This document shows positions 37,481-49,727 of a stretch of DNA of 64,000 bases, piece after piece (the stretch's first letter is position 1; each line of letters starts with the position of its first letter). A program made the position numbers and the translations under genes. This DNA comes from Lomentospora prolificans (taxonomy: Eukaryota > Ascomycota > Sordariomycetes > Microascales > Microascaceae). The stretch lies in the NCBI GenBank assembly GCA_029532625.1, contig JARFXM010000009.1, positions 1,488,001 to 1,552,000 of the forward strand, written 5' to 3'. The notes under the pieces were generated by a model. It made no database searches, had not been told where the DNA came from, and saw only the letters and a program-made list of their open reading frames with translations.

Positions 37481-38765
37481 CAGCCAGAGGTGCCACCCGA
37501 CTTCAAATTGAGCTAGTGATGTTGACTCTCCTTCTCTTACTCATACGTTGTTCCCCTTATCAACTCTGGTAGCGCAGGGGTCTTCTCGATCTCCTTGTAC
37601 TACGACTTCGTCCTACCAGAGCGCATCAATTGATCCATCATACTTGGCACCGAGGGGGTGTATCAATAGACGTTGAACTGACTTGGCGTTGGCGCGGCGC
37701 CGGACAAGGAAGAAATCCGTGATCTGTGCAGCAACCAGAGTGAGGAAATTTCTCAATCAGGTTTATCATCGGTTGGCTGTAAGGCATCTGGTTATGCCCT
37801 GGCCACCAAGGGTGCATCCCACCTTGATTTCTCTTTCCTTTTCCTTTCTTGGTCGAGAATCAAGCATACTCCGTAGTTTACGAAGTACATCCCTGGAGCT
37901 GGCCCTCAAATGCCCTGAGTGTCATCCCTCTCGTTGGGGCAAAGAAGGCATTGAGAGAAAGCACAACCGTGGCCACAACCGTGTCGTCCGAAATGCGTGG
38001 TGGTCAAGATGATGAGAAGTTCTGGGCTATGTCAACAGTGATGGTTACTTATTCCTCGTCCCCAACTCGTCCAGCTAACCTTGATAGCCCGCTCCGTGCT
38101 ACTCCTCATACTTGTAGACGAGGGCAGCGCCTAGATTTTGAGACACTCTCACGGATTAATTTCTATCTACCTCGGTAGTTAAGATACTATTGCACATAGG
38201 CATCCATCCATTATCCTACCTTTCAATACCTAGGGAGCTCTGACCTAGTCGGCCACGATCAGTGATTATTCTACAATAGCGGGTCGTGCACCGTGTCTCA
38301 ATGCGTCATATCATGATGTCGTCTACAAGTATGTCATGACTACTGTGCTCCCTCACGATGGAGCACCCTCCAGAGAGCCCTCGGCGCTTGCGTACTGGTA
38401 GGTGCATCGATTGTCGGCATCAACGCAAATTCCGCCGCTTAGTAGAAAGAACCTGGAAGCCTAGCCAGCACTTGTATGTGGGTTCAAGAAACCAGACCGG
38501 CTACTTGTAATAGGCTCTAGGGATGTGCTGCTGGTCTTTTCTTGTCGTGCCAGCGATGACAATATAATAGTTCTTTGATCGATCCGGAAACACCCTTCAA
38601 GTAGCGGCACTATTCCAAGTAATGCTGGCTATTGAGCAATTGATGAGGTTCCAGTGTACACTTTGAGGTATGGTCTACTGGGGTATCGACCTCTTGGTAT
38701 AGGGACTTTCATGTTAGCTGGCTGGCCAGCTTTGCTGGATAGGCCGCTAGAGACGCCCCAGCCGG

Positions 38766-38795
38766 GGCCTGGCCTGGCCTGGCAATCTGGCCTGG
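38766..38795. repeat. GGCCT pentamer repeat
   Basis: Three tandem GGCCT units followed by a further imperfect copy. Short GC-rich simple repeat. Confidence 0.6.
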
Positions 38796-40505
38796 TCCAG
38801 CCCCATGGTGCTCGTTCTGTCTCTCCACCGCACCGCCCCTCTCGCTCACACATTCACCAATATCATCACTCAGCCAGGCGCTCCTTGATTCTCTGACTGG
38901 CAGGCAATGCATGCGGACTCCACCCACGCCCCTTTCTTTCCAGAGAGCACGCCCTCGAAAAATCGGCATATCCACCACCTTCTCCTCTCCCAGTCTTGAT
39001 TGAATTTAGATCCCAGCTCGCCCCATCATCCTCTTCAAAACACCATCACATACACACATCTCGGCGAAAACTTTGTTGGCGATACAACTAAGAGCTAGTC
39101 CTGGGCTTCTCTTGCCAGACTCATCATCTCTTTGCCGCCAGCCATCCTCGACATGCGTACACAGACTTGACCTCTCTCCCATTACCATTACGCCCTTCCT
39201 CAACAACAATCCCAAACCGGTCGACCCGTCCGCTCGCCTGGCTACAAATAGTGATTCCCCCACTATTACCATTGTCTACCTACTCATCCGCCTCTGACCC
39301 ATAATATTGGTTGCCCCCCCGGGTCGGTGCTGCTCTCGCTCTCGCTCTTCCTCGCAAATCACTCGCAGTTGGGGGATTTTCATCCTTTCCGTCCACTTGC
39401 CATCCACTCCCTTGCCAGCATCCATTCTCACGATCGCCTACGTACGCCGTGCGTTGTATTCGCTCGCCTCGCTCTCCCTAAACATCCACGCCGACTCGCA
39501 AAAGTCTCTGTCTCATTTTGGCGCGTTCGACTTTGTTTTCTTTCATTTCAAAGAGCCACGTTCGACTTTTCGTAATATTGTATTGTTTGCTTAAAGTTAT
39601 AGATAACGTCTCCCACTTGGCCTCCCTCGGGTGTTTCCTCTTTCTTCTCCTACTCCACCCCTATTCGTCCTCCCTTACCCGAACCCCTTAACGACGCTTG
39701 CCAGTAAGTCATCACCCTCTCTCCGTCTCAAATCCATTATATGCCCGCCCTTGATTTCGCGGCCAAGTATCAAGTGATGCGCAGCCCAGTGTGCTGGTAC
39801 CCTCGCCAGATTGAACCGCCAGCCGAATCCGGGGACTTCGCTCGAGGCCACTTGCCCATGAACTAGCGCTGTCTCTCGTGTGAATCAACCCCCAGCGCAT
39901 AAGACCACCCGATGTCTACCCCCAACAAAAGAGTCCTATTTGTGCTCAATCTTGCATCCCACGCGCCGTTTCCTCCTCTGGAGTCTCCGACGTGGGCTAC
40001 GTTTGGATTTAGTGCTGGATAGTAGGATCAATATCACACGTCTTCCCTTGTCCACGCAACCATCCATTTGCAATTTTTTTTTCTGGCGGGGACTCGGCTC
40101 ACGATCTCTCATCAAATGCTAGGGAGACAACTTGTCTGTCTGGCTTGTTTCTTGTACCCAGGCTAACGCACCTAACTCCCAGCTGCCCAACACTTCGTTT
40201 CCGCTTACCGATTCCATCTACATAGCGTACAACCGGGAGCGATCTTGAACATCGGTCGACGATCACTTGCACATCTTGCCTTGAGGGGCCCTGAGAGTCG
40301 GAAAAAGAAACTGCAGTCGAAAGAGCCATAGAGCGGAAAAGAAAGAGAAGGGAAAGGAAACAAGACGAGCCTTTCGGCGTGCATCCTACGCGTTACCGAC
40401 TACCGTTACGTGCATTCCGCAGCCCAACTCTCGGTCCCATTCTCTCCCTAGCAAATCCGCACCCCTTCTCCCGCTTGACTGTTATCACGAGACTCGGCCT
40501 TCGCC

Positions 40506-43436
40506 ATGGGTAAATTTCCGGTCACTTTCGGCAAGCGAAAGTCGGCCGCAAATAAGGACGATACAGATGGTCAGGTCTCCTCATTTCGTGTATTAGAACG
40601 AACCGAAGTTACCGGAGTCAAGTCCTTCGATGGCGGCGCCGCTCAATTACGCCCCTTCAGCACAACTACCGTCAGGCCTTACTCGCACGTCGACATGGTA
40701 GCCGATGAAGATAACATGTTCGCCAACCTCAGAGTGAATCGGTATGTGCCCGTCCAGTCTCCTTCAATGACCCACATGTCTCGGACATTATATTTTCCTG
40801 TGCACCCCCTGCACGCATTTTTCCCCCTACCCCCGAGTCAAGATGGGTCACTCTCCGATCCCCAACATTGATTCACTTCTTGTCTTTTCTCTCTCCATCT
40901 CGTTCCCGGTTACAGACTCCTCCCATTCTTCGGCAGCTCAGAGACCGGAACTTGCAATTCAACAACTAGGTCACGTCATATCTCGCATGTCGGGCTCGCC
41001 GTCTCTCGCAGGTTAATCTCCCAATCGTTCTAACCATCATCTTCCAGGGGCAGCGGGTCTTCCAACACGACTAAAACAGCGTCTACGGACACATCATCTC
41101 GTCATAGCGCCGTCTCAACGGCACCGTCTTCTGCGACGCCCTCCGCGGACCCCAATCACCCGCAGATTCCAGATGACGTGAGAATAAGCAGAAAACCAGT
41201 AGCGTCCGATAGTCCACTTCCCCCGGTCCCTAAGTCCACCTCCGGTTTTCTAAACCGCGCCGGCCGTACTTTCTCCTTCGGTTCGAAGAAAAACCAAGCC
41301 TTGATGGCCGAGGACGTTCCACCTCCCGTTCCTTCACACTCGGCCCTTCCCCGCCCTCGTGGTATGACCACAGCTTCCGCCGCCACAGATACGACGTCCA
41401 GCACCGCAACGCCGCCCAAGCTCGACGACGAGGAGTTCAATCTTGACCTCGGTAGTGACTTTGGCAAGATGTTCAACGGCTTCGATAAGCGTGCCAGCGT
41501 TGCAACAGTTCGTAACGGCCCCCCTCAAAGTCTACAACCTCGATCTCTCACAGAAAACCGACCTTCTCCGTCGACTCAGCCAACCTCCATGCGACCTCCA
41601 CACTCACCACATTCCATCAACAGCGACCATTCTAACGACGGTCTCCTTCAGACTTCGAATAATGACCGCCCTCCTCTTGTACCGAGACACACCCCTGGCC
41701 TTGTTCAAAGGCCTGGCCGCCCCTCTGACATCATCGAAGACGAGGATGCTACCCTGCTAAGGGAATCTCTTGCCGCGAGCAAATTCCTAACCACACCCGC
41801 TGCAAAAGGGCCCCAGGCCACGCGTCCCCGGCGAGAGGATGAGGAAAGAGTGACGGGCCCATCCGGGAAGACGGATAAAGGTGGCGATGAAGACAACCTA
41901 TTCGACAACAGCTTCTTGCACTCTACTAGGGTAGCCCACCGATACGTGACCCAACCCCCCAGCCCTCCCCGTAACCGGGTCATGACTCCGGCACAGTTCG
42001 AGAAGTATAAACAGGAGAAAGAACGCACCTCGGGACAAAAGATTGATACAGTAGGTGACACAAAGGACGACGACGACGACGATGAGGAGAATTACGAAGA
42101 CGACGAAGACGAGATCGAGAAGTCGAAGCAGGCCGCCAAGCAGCGCAAGAAGCAGGAGGCTCACATGGCTGTGTATCGCCAACAAATGATGAAGGTCACA
42201 GGAGAGTCGGCAAATCTTCCACCCAGGCCCGCGCTCACAACCTCTGCCACTACCCCAGCCCCGGTTACAGTATCGGACGGATCGGATGAGGATGAAGAAA
42301 TTCCCTTGGCGATCCTCGCCGCCCATGGCTTCCCGAATAAGTCCCGCCCTCCCACCCGCCTAAGCACGACCGCCTCGAACCCCAACCTACGTTCTTCCAT
42401 GATGCCCAGTGCACAGCCGCCGAGGGGCTTAGGTGAGAACCAAGGCCAATCATCAGGTCCCGCTGCTCGCTCATCGCAGCTTCCCGCTTTCGCCCGGAAT
42501 CTCCCGCAGGATCCTTTCGTCGGTGCCAGTCTAGTCAGGAACTCTGCAAGAGAGTCGATGGCGATGGGAGGAGGCTCTCCAGTTCCAGCTCCGCAAGCGT
42601 CCCTACCGCCTGGCGGCTTGGTGGGTGTTATCGCGAGTGAGGAAAGGTCACGAGCGATGCGTAGGGGTAGTCCGAACATCGATGGCAAGCTGATCAACGG
42701 CGTCAACGGCACACCCGGACTTGGTTTCGATCCCATCGCTGGCATCCCCCCTCAGCTGATGTACGGCATGGGTGGCTCGCCATCAATGCCCCATCTATCT
42801 CCAATGGGATACCCTCAACCGATGCTGACTCCAGGAGACCAGGCCCAAATCCAAATGACACAGCAAATGCAGCAGTTTATGCAGATGCAGATGCAGTTCA
42901 TGCAGATGATGGCAGCAAACGGTGGGACCGGGCCTCGCCCCAATTCTTTCGTTGTGCCGCCGGGATCGGGTGACATGTCATCGCGCCATTCCTTCGTCGG
43001 TGGTGATTTCGGGATGGAACCACCCAGGCTTGCAGACAATCGCATGAGGACCATGAGTATGGTTCAGCCCAGTTCAGCCTCGTGGATACAGCCAATGGGA
43101 TACGCGCCCTCCATCCGTGTCCAAGGGGATGGATATGCGCCTTCCATTGCGCCTTCTGAACGTAGCAATATCGGATTGCCCGGCAGATATCGCCCAGTGT
43201 CGCAAGCCCCCCACGAAGCCATGCGCCGAGTTTCGACCATGTCGGGGGCGCTAAGCTCATGGGAGGAACCCCGGGGCTCTACCCCCGCGCCAGCCGCCAT
43301 ACCGAAGAGCGGTAACACTTCGGATGATGACGACGAAGAGGGCTGGGTGGCGATGAAGGCGAAGCGAGAGAAGAAGCGGTCCCTGTGGAAATCGAGGAAA
43401 GGGCTAAGCGGAGGTCTTTCCGCATTGATATCCTGA
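40506..43436 (+). CDS. Long intrinsically disordered fungal protein, function unknown
   Basis: I do not recognise a named family. Exon 1 is 40506-40741 and the main exon is 41048-43436, giving 874 residues across a 306-nt intron that joins as VNRGSGSSNTTK. The protein starts MGKFPVTFGKRKSAANKDD and is mostly disordered, rich in Ser, Pro, Thr and Asn. A proline motif (PPPVPSHSALPRPR) may bind SH3-like modules. A charged segment (Asp/Glu run at about 42067-42120 followed by KSKQAAKQRKKQEAHM) may form a coiled coil. A Gln/Met repeat lies at about 42853-42910. The C-terminus is acidic then basic (DDDDEEGWVAMKAKREKKR). An in-frame cassette exon (40916-41011) is possible inside the intron. A long pyrimidine-rich leader precedes the start. 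Strong frame length and codon structure support it as a real gene. Confidence 0.82.
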
Positions 43437-44338
43437 TCAGACCAATGGCATGGCAATTCTCACTCCACGCCGCGTCTCGATCCTTCATTTCATGCCCTCC
43501 ATGGCCTTCAAGCACAGGGTTTCCACCTCATTGATACATTGACGTCGAACTTCCTGGGTGGCCCCCCAAACTAAACTAAACATATACGCACATTCACACT
43601 TGCATCTCTATTTCTATCTATTCCTTTTCTTTCGTCCATTCTACGACGACTCACGAACCCTAGTCGTCTCTTATTTGCACGGGAACGGAAGGAACGGGTG
43701 TCGTTACCTACCTTCCCTTGCCTTAATCTCCTAATTTTTCTTTTTTTCAATTGCATTGCCGAGCGAAGACGTGGAGAGATAAAGAAGCTAAAAAAAGAAA
43801 AAATAATCGAGCACTCTTTTCTTCTGTATATTGCATGCACTTTCATTTGGGATTGGGTATTCGGAGCGAGGATCGATGATGGTACTCGATGGAGGAAGGG
43901 ATTATTAGTCTTGCTGCTTCTCACGCGGTGCTGTTGGCCTTGAAGCAGCTCAACCCATCATGATAGACAAATTTAGATAATTCAATAATAGGTACCATTC
44001 AACTTGTACACACCCTTTGCACACATATTTGTGAGCTTTGTTCGAAAAAATAGAACCCTCAACCCCAGCTCTAAAGCGATGGACTATGGAGTTGCAGCTA
44101 GCCTTGAAGGATAGATGGGGTCCTGCATGACAGGAAATAGAGTTGACAATTCTAGGTCTTATTATTGTTCCCCCTGCTCCGCTTCAGATCCGCCCAGGTA
44201 GCACGGCAGGCGGGCCAGGCAACCAAGGGAGAAAGGAGATTCTGATCGTCTCTGGCCAGTCATGTAGGGTAAAGGTCCATCGCCAGTGGTCCGGGCGCAT
44301 CAGCGCAAAGACGGGGGATCTCAACGGCTAAGGAGCCG
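43437..44338. other. Convergent 3' region, disordered-protein gene / DPP V-like gene
   Basis: 902 bases between two stop codons facing each other. It is AT-rich at about 43740-44060, fitting 3' UTRs and terminators. No gene or RNA is recognised. Confidence 0.5.
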
Positions 44339-46949
44339 TTAGTCGTCCAAGTTGAGCCGGTCGAGTGAAACTGTCGTGTGGAGGACATCTTTGTCAATGC
44401 CACTGAATTTGTTGATAAAGCCCAGCACTTCCCGGTGCCATACAAGCGAATTCTCATGCTTAAGCACCCACTATTGCCATCTACTGTCAGGGCATCTCAC
44501 CCTCGTCTAAGGTAGGGAGGGGTTCCTGGGTGCTAAACTCACATGATTCTCATCGGGAAACATGACAAATCGACTCGGGATCTTCCTAGCCTGGAGTACA
44601 TTGAACATCGCCAGCCCCTCAGATATAGGCAAACGATAGTCGAGTTCGTTGTGGATAACCTATCAGGGGACTTCGGTCAGCGGCAAGCGGAAGACAAAAC
44701 GACCTAGCTGCCCCATTGAGCGGGTTGCTTACCAGCATGGGCGTTGCCCACTGATCGGTAAACCTTGCCGGATCCCACTTCTCGTACGTATCCCGACACT
44801 CCCATATTGGGCCACCAAATTCCCGAATCGGGAAGAACAACTCTTCGGTTGACCATTGGTTCAACGTGGAGAAGACGCCGTCATGGCAGACCAACGCTTT
44901 GAATTTTCGGCCTAGGGGGTGACCTTGAATCCAATCTAATTACAATTGTTAGAGTCGCGAAGTTCCCAGTCGGAAGGGTGGAGGTATCAGGAGGTGACGA
45001 AGCTGAGAGATGCTAACTTACTGATCATGTATCCGCCGTACGAAGCGCCTAAGGCGACGCCGTTCTCAACGTCTACGTACGGCATGGTGGTTTCAATATG
45101 CTCCCAACACTTCTCCAAGTCAATGTAAGGCCTCCCACCCCACTCATTCTGGATCCGATCAGTAAATTCTTGACCGTACCCAGTGCTTCCCGTAGGGTTG
45201 ATCATGACCGCTACGTATCCTGCCTCTGCAAAGATCGCAGGATTCCATCTCGTACTCCAACTATCAAGCCATGCTCCCTGGGGCCCACCGTGTATCAGAA
45301 ATGCCAGGGGATATTTTTTAGATGAGGTAAAACTGGACGGCCTCATGACCCATGCATGGACTCTGCGACCATCGCACCCCGTAAACCAGAAGTCGGAACA
45401 TTGTGAACGTGACAGGCCCAGAGACTTCCCGTGTTTGGTGGCGGACGACAGTACCTTAGACACGTTCGTCCTAGGATCGAGGATGGAATAACAAGCGCTG
45501 TCGATCAGAGAAGACGTCGTAATCAGGAGGCGAGGATCAGAATCCGAAAGACACCTGAACCCTGTTATAGTCTCACTTTTGTAAATTGGTTCAGGTAGGT
45601 CTGTAGCGAGAGCTGGTGAGGATGGAAGTTTCCAGAGAAGGACTCTGCCATGTTTCTCAGCCGAGACGTAGAGCTCTGAATCGTCAACGCTCCATTCAAT
45701 TCCAGAGGGGCTATAATCCCAGCCACCCTTCCCATCCACAGACTTGTAGAATTCTTGCACGGTATCCAACTCGTCAATATTCGGGATCATCATCAATCTA
45801 GTTTTATCGGCCTCGTACTGTATATTCCGCATGCGCACAAAGGCGACTTTCCGGCCGTCATGTGAAAACTTCGGCTCCATGGTATACCCGGATAATGCAG
45901 GTGTCTTTACAACTCGAAGCGGTAAAGGCTTTGCCTCTGTCCAAGAAGATATCGGCAGGTAGTACAGGTCACTTTTCGTATAGCATGCTGGATCGAGGTT
46001 TGGATCTCGCGAAACAAGAACGATACCAGAGTGGCTAATATCGAAATGATCAGTGCCACCAAATGGGGGAACCGGGCATTCTAGATCTGTCCCCAACAGC
46101 GCGTTGATGAGGCCTGGCTTTTGTAAAACGTATTGGCCCTCCACCTTCCTCAACAGGCCATACCAGACAGAATTACGAGACTTGCTGTTCCAAGAGTCCC
46201 AGTGTCTAACATACAGGCTAGAGTAGACCTTCGCCGATGAATGAGATTTGGCCCCTTGAGAAGGTTGGTGCATAGAGCCATCTAGAGCCGTCTCCGCTGA
46301 GCAAGCAATGACTACATCGCTTTCAGAGATCCGCTTGGCTTTGAGATTGGAAAGGGCACCATTGGCGCGATGGACGACCACGGGCTCACTACACGAAAAC
46401 CTATCAGCCAGTGCTCTCCAGGAGTCATCATTCGCCCTCGTATGGGACCGCGTTCGATTCTCAAATGTTGCAGCACGGTCAATTGTAGGGGTCCATCGAT
46501 CTCTCTTACCGGCCCTTGGTCACATCTAGGTACACGATCGATGTAGTCGAGTCTCCGTTACCGCTATGGTCTAGGAGAAGTACCTCGGTGTCACCAATCC
46601 ATGTCGGGTCCTTAAGTGACGAGCTCTCAGAGATTACCGTAGTCTCTCCGGTTTCAACGTTGAGTAAGCGTATCTGGTCTGCTTTGGAATGTGATTCGAA
46701 AGAGTACGTCGAGGACTAGGGACCTATTTATGAGACACCGAGGACACTGATGCCCGTGGAATTATGGGAATCCACTGCCACCTAAAGAATTGGGTAGCCC
46801 CTTAGGATAGGGGAAGGGAGCGAACATTGTTTGGTTGGATCACTTACCGTGTACAGAACAGTAGTTCCCGCCGGGTTTGGTAGGCCTTGGCCACGACGTG
46901 GCGCTGATAGAAGAACCTCCGGAGTGAACTTTGTTGCACGGATCGTCAT
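44339..46949 (-). CDS. Dipeptidyl-peptidase V-like serine peptidase (S9 family), no signal peptide
   Basis: Prolyl-oligopeptidase-type serine peptidase that should release dipeptides from peptide N-termini. Six exons: 46949-46848, 46715-46510, 46388-45022, 44935-44733, 44659-44543 and 44470-44339, giving 708 residues. The N-terminus MTIRATKFTPEVLLSAPRRG matches cytosolic DPP V paralogues and has no hydrophobic signal sequence, unlike the secreted DppV antigen. A beta-propeller region follows, then the alpha/beta-hydrolase domain (FLIHGGPQGAWLDSWSTRWN). The triad is visible: Ser552 in GASYGGY, Asp633 in NELDYRLP and His665 in PDENHW. The intron between exons 2 and 3 is 121 nt. An alternative acceptor inside it would add four residues (frame-compatible), but the branch site favours the chosen one. 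Confidence 0.92.
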
Positions 46950-47514
46950 AATTTATGAAGGGTCTCATAAGTCTAAGGCAGCTATTAAAGAATAGGATCC
47001 GAGAGGAAAGTTGTATCTTGCAGTTTGTATTAATGAAGTTGGGCAACGGGTATCGGCCTGCACCCGGATGCGAACTGAGAAACCCCGCGTTGGGGTGTGC
47101 TGACAAAAGACCCCGCTCACAACCCAAAAGGGAAAGGAGCTCGGGGGAAGATCAGTGCTTCCTCAGTCGTACCGCGCAGCAATGCGAAGGGGTTGTGAAG
47201 TGAAGCATCTCTACACGCGAGTCCGTGGGTATATTCCCCTACAGGCTAGGATGTGTCGCCATCCTGTCCTATATTGAAGACTTTGGCGAAAATTGTATTT
47301 ATGCACAATTGCGGCGACTAGGTCTAGCTTGACACAATCATCGTAGCTAAAATTTGGGTACTCCGAAGGCACCGGAGTGCTGAGCAGTAACAAAGTGACG
47401 CCGTTGCCCTTTTCTCGAGGCCTTTTCAGCCTCTTTGGGCCATCATCTTCTAATAATACCCCCAGGGCTCCATCCCTGTTTGCACGTCAGGTGCTAGGCC
47501 GTATTCGAGCGTCC
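46950..47514. other. Intergenic region between DPP V-like 5' end and RIB4 3' end
   Basis: 565 bases. The part next to 46950 should hold the promoter of the peptidase gene and the other end the RIB4 3' UTR. No other feature is seen. Confidence 0.5.
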
Positions 47515-48199
47515 TTATTCAAGTTTGCCTGCCGCCCACAGCCGACGCTTCGCACCCATCTCGACGGCAGCAAGGCCCCAATCGTGACCGTGGTTATGGC
47601 CCCCTTTGGTTAACCCTGCCCTCGCCTGGGCTTGTTCGTCTGTAAGGACGGTAAGCACGCCGAATATAACGGGCACACCTGTGTCGAGCTGGACTCTCAT
47701 TAGGCCCTGGGATACCGAGTCTGCGATATATTCGAAATGCATGGTCTCTCCCTTTATAAGGACACCAACCGCGATAATGGCGTCAAATGGCCCGTCGGCG
47801 GTTGCGGGCCCAGCAGGAAGAGATGTAAGATCAGAAGCTGACGAACCCAGGAGATCACCGGCTGAGATGGACGGGCCGCTCGAGCTCTGGATCTGCGACG
47901 CTGCAAACATCCTAGCCTCACCGAAGGATCAGAATAAACGCCTTGAAGCATATCACATTGGGACGAGCCGGTAGAGCATCGTAATGCACGTACCTTTGGA
48001 CGGCCGTGGGTAGTTCCCATGAACCGGGAACGGTTTCAGTAACAATATTCGACTCCTTAACGCCGCATTCCAAGAGCTTATCTTTTGCGCCTTTCACAAG
48101 CGGTCCGATAATGGACATGTTCCACCGAGCATGCACAATCGCAACCCGCAGAGTTGTCCCATCGTATGTCTGTGGCGCGGGTCCCTTGACTGTGGACAT
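47515..48199 (-). CDS. RIB4: 6,7-dimethyl-8-ribityllumazine synthase
   Basis: Penultimate enzyme of riboflavin synthesis. It condenses 5-amino-6-ribitylamino-uracil with 3,4-dihydroxy-2-butanone 4-phosphate. Two exons, 48199-47994 and 47911-47515, give 200 residues; the 82-nt intron splits an Arg codon. Hallmarks are LRVAIVHARWN near the N-terminus, the active-site region VPGSWELPTAVQR, the substrate-site stretch DAIIAVGVLIKGETMHFEYI and GVPVIFGVLTVLTDEQAQAR. A Ser/Gly-rich insertion (SSGPSISAGDLLGSSASDLT) follows exon 2's start, as in other filamentous fungi and unlike the shorter yeast enzyme. The catalytic His of the GETxHFE motif is present. It is divergent from EAF6. Confidence 0.96.
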
Positions 48200-49002
48200 C
48201 TTGCTCTGGGATCTGCGAAGCGAATTGGGGGAAGCACAATCGAAGCCGGGTTTGCCCTAAGGCGGCGAACTCTCAGCTGGAGGCAGGTCGGGCTCAAAGA
48301 CCAGATAGCGGCAGGTGAGGGGGAGTGTGGTGGTAGCTGGGGTTCTGTCGAGCGTCTGAGGGCTTGAAGGGAGGGAAGCTCCTGGGCGAGAAATTCACGC
48401 GAGGTACACAACACTGAGCACCGACCTTTGTCATCCTGTGCGAGAGCTACGGACTGTGTTTTAGTGCGGGGTTTCAGATCCAGTGCAGCAATATCTTGGG
48501 CTGGAACTAGACTTTATGTCCAGCAAGCCGGTTCAAGGTTATCCCCAATTCGAATAGGCGGCAACAAGAGAGATAGCAGACGTTCGGCGTTATGACGACC
48601 AACGCAACAGGCTCCCAAGAAAATCTTCCCTCCACAACCGAATTACCTCAGGAGGCGTCCGTCACTTCCAACTTAAGGAGGCGTATCTTGTGTATATTTC
48701 AGCGCAGGTGTCGTTTTTGGACTGCCATCCATGGATGATTAGAAGCCGTAGCACTTGATTGAGCAGTATCTTCTTATGTCAACTTTTTTTGTCGCCAGCT
48801 GGCGCTAGGCCTCACTAGGCCTTCAATGTTACTGGCTTGGGTGTGACCCTTGCGCAACCCCACCTGAACCGTTTCACTCCTAAGATTGGAGGCCGTAGCA
48901 CACCCGGCCCTTCGACTTTGAGAACAAGCACGGAAATATCGATCCCGATTGTTATCTAGCAGCCTGTGGCCACCCTTCTCTCTCTCTCCCTCTCTCCCCG
49001 TC
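48200..49002. promoter_or_regulatory. Divergent promoter region RIB4 / EAF6
   Basis: 803 bases between divergent start codons. A CT-rich stretch (about 48975-49000) immediately precedes the EAF6 start, typical of fungal leaders. No riboswitch-like FMN aptamer is recognised upstream of RIB4. Confidence 0.5.
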
Positions 49003-49727
49003 ATGGCGTCGGACAACAAGAAGGTACCGGTCGTCATGGCCGGCTCAGCAGGGCCCCAGCCCACCGCACAGGAGTACAGAAGAGAACAGGCGCGACTACG
49101 CGACATGATCGAGAAACAGAAGCAATTGTCAAAGAAACTTGTTTGTCGCGGTTCTATATAGCGATTTTTACCTAGCGAGTTGTCCTAACTTGTGGAAACC
49201 CCCTGGTTCTAGGCACAGCTAGAGGACACGATCGTTCAGAAGGAGGCCACCTACCTCGAGTCATCACCCGCCGGCAATATCATCACGGGCTACGACAACT
49301 ACATCAAGGGTACTAGCGGCGCAGCGGCGCAGCGGAGGAAATTGGGCTCTGTCGAGCAGCATTGCGTTTTCTCGCGCTCTTCCATCTCGTATCGACCGAA
49401 TACCGGCGTAAGTTTACCGCCTTCTTCGTCACCCTGTCCCCAACTTGACACTCTCATCGTCGCCATTCCCACGTCGGGACTGTTACCCACTAAACCCCCT
49501 CGCTTTCGGCTTTATAGGATGCCACTCCTGGTTCAAGCACTCCGGCCTCACATGCGCCGACCCCTCTATCGACATCATTCAAAGAGGCCGGCTCTAGTCA
49601 TGCGACACCGACATCCGCGACAATACCTCGTGGAGTGAATAAAAAGAAGAAGAACAACGACGATGATAGCGAAACGGAGGTGGTGAGTAGTAAGAAGCGC
49701 ACGAACTTCGGAGTTGGGCGGAAGTGA
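49003..49727 (+). CDS. EAF6: NuA4 histone acetyltransferase subunit Eaf6
   Basis: Small subunit of NuA4 (and related) histone acetyltransferase complexes in the nucleus. Three exons, 49003-49140, 49213-49407 and 49518-49727, give 180 residues with phase-0 junctions. The coiled-coil core EYRREQARLRDMIEKQKQLS continues into exon 2 as AQLEDTIVQKEATYLES. The diagnostic Eaf6 motif GNIITGYDNYIKG follows, then RRKLGSVEQHCVFSRSSISY. The C-terminal third is Ser/Thr/Pro-rich with a basic Lys patch (NKKKKNNDDD) and ends in TNFGVGRK. The donor of intron 1 (GTTTGT) is a weaker variant. Confidence 0.93.

Larger units (their letters stand above)
32591..40505. other. Gene-free interval of 7.9 kb
   Basis: The left end must hold the promoter of the CDF gene. 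The right end (about 38.8-40.5 kb) is pyrimidine-rich with many short frames and looks like a promoter and long leader of the gene starting at 40506. Between these, chance-like frames occur, the longest 203 codons at 35506-36117 (plus), without recognisable domains. The interval contains ATGG, TA, CAGGTA and GGCCT simple repeats, an A20 run and two TACGGAGTA words (36623, 37867). TACTTGTA words occur at 34485, 36642, 36862 and 38109, and in reverse at 35237 and 38323. No transposon is recognised. Confidence 0.5.

Noticed and set aside
38600..40505. Pyrimidine-rich region as a separate upstream gene
   Set aside because: Its frames are short, Ser/Pro/Leu-rich and inconsistent in phase; a promoter and leader of the downstream gene explains it better.
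48200..48620. Possible FMN riboswitch upstream of RIB4
   Set aside because: The conserved RFN core is not visible, and such riboswitches are not established for fungal RIB genes.
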